The notes under the pieces: model-generated
The model's database searches: none
What the model saw: only the letters and a program-made list of their open reading frames with translations
What the model was told of the DNA's origin: nothing
Position numbers and translations under genes: made by a program
Shown here: positions 62,032 to 64,000 of the stretch, in pieces
Layout: every line of letters starts with the position of its first letter
Numbering within the stretch: the first letter of the stretch is position 1
Source of the DNA: Algoriphagus sp. TR-M9
GTDB lineage: Bacteria; Bacteroidota; Bacteroidia; Cytophagales; Cyclobacteriaceae
Direction of reading: 5' to 3'
NCBI RefSeq assembly: GCF_027594545.1
Contig: NZ_CP115160.1
Span: forward strand, 4,398,501-4,462,500
DNA length: 64,000 nt

Positions 62032-63075
62032 CTATAATTCATAAATAAGCTGATGAATAAATTTCATTTTAGAAATCACCGTTCTGCTGACTACAAATGG
62101 ATAAGCATCCGGTACGCCCATGCTCCTGTTTAGGCTATTGATGGCAAAAGAGATCGGTGCCCAGCTTTCATATATTTTATTGAAATTCTGCTCGGTGTAA
62201 GGGTCAAATGAAAAAGTTCCTTGCAGAGATTTTTCATTTATTTTTGGACTTACCCCGATGCCATAATAATAGGCAGTCTCGGCCATATCCATGATGTGGA
62301 GGTAATGTGCCCAGGTTTCAGCCCAGTCTTCCCAGGGGTGCGCAGTAGCATATTGACTGATATATTGGTTTTGCCAATTTTGCTTTGGTCCATGCTGGTA
62401 GTAGGTCTGGAGAGCTTGGGAATAATCAGCCTGCTCATTTCCGAAAATTTCCCTATAATCATTCAAAGCACGCTGATTTTGTGCAATCAATTGATCCCAG
62501 TAGTAATGCCCAACTTCGTGCCTAAAATGCCCAATAAGTGTACGATACGGCTCGGACATTTGCTTTCTCATCTGTTCACGGTGGACAGAATCTGCTTCAG
62601 CAAGCAGGATGGTTATCACCCCGTTGGCATGGCCGGTCATGATCTTGTCATCACCCTGTCTGGAAAGAAAGTCAAAGCATAGCCCGCCTTCAGACATCTC
62701 TTCTTTAGGCGAAGCGGATAATTTGAAGCGGTTGAGCTGGTAAACCAAGCGATGTTTTGCCACCTCTAATTTTTGCCATTTTGGGAAATTCTCTGCATCT
62801 GAAAGGTCTGGTATAGTATTATTAAGTGCGCAAGCCTCACAAAATTCATTGCTTTCTTGGGCAGGCACCACCCAATTGCAAACCCCGTATTGGTGATTTG
62901 AGCAATGCTTGAAGGTTAAATTGCTATGGTCAGAAACCAGTTCAGGCTTGGCCGGATCAAAAGTCATTAAATTGATTTCTGTGGGATTATAACCTACTAA
63001 ATGACCACAGTTTTCACAGGTATCATTTTCAAAAAACAAGGGATTTCCACAATTACCACATTCAAAAATTTTCAT
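62032..63075 (-). CDS. putative zinc-binding metallopeptidase (Peptidase_Mx family)
   Basis: This 347-residue protein begins with a zinc ribbon, CGNC (6-9) and CENC (20-23). A second Cys-rich stretch near 60-90 (CSNHQYGVCNW and FCEACALN) follows. The peptidase motif HEVGHYYWDQL places His186, Glu187 and His190 as a zinc site. A conserved AHPWEDWAETWAHYLHI block follows, typical of the family. No signal peptide; cytosolic. Substrate unknown. It is the only gene on the minus strand in this part and is convergent with the GH28 gene. Confidence 0.92.
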   Translation of the reverse strand: MKIFECGNCGNPLFFENDTCENCGHLVGYNPTEINLMTFDPAKPELVSDHSNLTFKHCSNHQYGVCNWVVPAQESNEFCEACALNNTIPDLSDAENFPKWQKLEVAKHRLVYQLNRFKLSASPKEEMSEGGLCFDFLSRQGDDKIMTGHANGVITILLAEADSVHREQMRKQMSEPYRTLIGHFRHEVGHYYWDQLIAQNQRALNDYREIFGNEQADYSQALQTYYQHGPKQNWQNQYISQYATAHPWEDWAETWAHYLHIMDMAETAYYYGIGVSPKINEKSLQGTFSFDPYTEQNFNKIYESWAPISFAINSLNRSMGVPDAYPFVVSRTVISKMKFIHQLIYEL

Positions 63076-63312
63076 AGGTTGCTAGTCGTTTAGAAAGGAA
63101 AAGATAAATAGAAGATACAGCAGCTACAGAAAAGCTGCCAAAAACTTTTTATCCATGACCATATGTCTGAGGATTCGCTCCCGTACCAAAAGGCTAAGGA
63201 AGGATCAAAACATTATTTGTTTATTGGAAAATAACAGAACTATAATTTACACTAACTGTATTATATAAAATTTTATTTTTAAATTCCCTGTAAACAAAAA
63301 CCTCAAATTTTT

Positions 63313-63996
63313 ATGAAAAAGCTTGTAGCAGAATTTATTGGAACCTTCTGGCTGGTGCTGGGAGGTTGCGGAAGTGCCGTTTTGGCGGCAGGTTTCCCAG
63401 AACTGGGAATTGGTTTTGTAGGCGTCTCTTTTGCATTTGGTCTTACTGTTTTGACTATGGCCTATGCAATAGGTCATATTTCAGGATGCCATTTGAACCC
63501 TGCAGTGACGGTAGGGCTATGGATAGGAGGGCGATTTGAAAGCAAGGATGTAGTAGGGTACATCATCGCCCAAGTACTTGGTGGTCTTGCCGGGGCGGCT
63601 GTACTGTATGTAATCGCTACGGGCAAAGCCGGAGTAGAGCTGGGAGGATTTGCAGCAAATGGATATGGAGAAGCCTCTCCCGGAGGATATAACCTTACCT
63701 CGGCCTTGGTTACTGAAGTGGTGATGACCTTCATGTTTTTGATGATAATCTTGGGATCTACTTACCCTGAAGCACCGGCAGGATTTGCAGGTATTGCGAT
63801 AGGATTGGGTTTGGTACTGATACATTTGATCAGTATTCCTGTGACTAATACTTCGGTGAACCCCGCTAGAAGTACCTCTCAAGCCATCTTTGCCGGGGGT
63901 ATTTATTTGCAGCAGTTGTGGCTGTTTTGGCTTGCACCCCTAGTAGGAGCTGTATTAGCTGGGATAGTGTATAAAAATTTGTCTTCTTCTGAATAA
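63313..63996 (+). CDS. aqpZ: aquaporin Z
   Basis: This 227-residue six-helix water channel has both NPA loops: NPA at 62-64 ([10 protein letters not shown]) and at 183-185 (SVNPARS). The ar/R selectivity residues of water-specific channels fit, with His171 and Arg186. [18 protein letters not shown] opens the protein as in AqpZ. Glycerol facilitators have a larger loop and a different selectivity set, so AqpZ is preferred. It is divergent from the metallopeptidase across 237 bp that show only AT-rich sequence and no clear promoter. The gene is complete and stops 4 bases before the window ends. Confidence 0.95.
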   Translation: MKKLVAEFIGTFWLVLGGCGSAVLAAGFPELGIGFVGVSFAFGLTVLTMAYAIGHISGCHLNPAVTVGLWIGGRFESKDVVGYIIAQVLGGLAGAAVLYVIATGKAGVELGGFAANGYGEASPGGYNLTSALVTEVVMTFMFLMIILGSTYPEAPAGFAGIAIGLGLVLIHLISIPVTNTSVNPARSTSQAIFAGGIYLQQLWLFWLAPLVGAVLAGIVYKNLSSSE

Positions 63997-64000
63997 TTTA

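Overview
The window looks like chromosomal DNA of a Bacteroidota bacterium of the Cytophagales (Cyclobacteriaceae/Algoriphagus-like). Support comes from a fused murF-alr gene, DUF4382/DUF4783/META-domain lipoproteins, a fadN-fadA-fadE style beta-oxidation operon, TAnnTTTG-type -7 promoter boxes, and the absence of Shine-Dalgarno sequences. Taxonomy is inferred from gene content only. No rRNA, tRNA or CRISPR array was seen.

Layout. 1-1369: 3' part of an Ig-like surface/lipoprotein gene. 1371-1779: a cluster of DnaA-box-like 9-mers plus an AT-rich stretch, the best candidate for oriC. 1837-10584: fatty-acid degradation block (acyl-CoA ligase, MarR regulator, hydroxyacyl-CoA dehydrogenase/enoyl-CoA hydratase, thiolase, acyl-CoA dehydrogenase). 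Its operon is interrupted twice by small four-helix-bundle (23S-rRNA-IVP family) genes, each bracketed by inverted repeats. 10711-15689: small basic protein, rRNA m5C methyltransferase, M1 aminopeptidase, NAD-dependent epimerase-like protein. 15797-20425: ion block (ClC, TrkH, TrkA, Kv-type channel). 20462-24744: MurF-Alr fusion, LPG-synthase-like membrane protein, ScpA. 24926-36033: dxs, hydrolase, methionine sulfoxide reductase, ribD, two DUF4382 lipoproteins, dGTPase, AsmA-like protein, DUF1304. 36051-38818: nested palindromic repeat, MoxR-like ATPase plus VWA pair, and a CAAG-rich repeat.

38988-45925 is the accessory zone. It holds a PIN toxin whose antitoxin carries an in-frame stop. Next comes a decaying tandem array upstream of queG, with two degenerate copies of the queG 5' end, a 383-bp direct repeat, a full and an internally deleted metallopeptidase-like lipoprotein, truncated and frameshifted paralogues, and an IS1595-family insertion with 8-bp flanking repeats.

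45926-63996 returns to housekeeping: queG, corA, META lipoprotein, nadC, DUF4783, gpmI, amidase, polA, radA, DM13 protein, TMEM175-like channel, GH28 enzyme, zinc metallopeptidase and aqpZ.

How the genes work together: the fad block is a complete acyl-CoA oxidation route with its own likely regulator; ClC/Trk/Kv/TMEM175/CorA/AqpZ handle ions and water; murF-alr, ScpA, PolA and RadA are core cell functions. The least ordinary features are the IVP cassettes inside the fad operon, the queG-proximal duplication array, the broken antitoxin, and the candidate origin.
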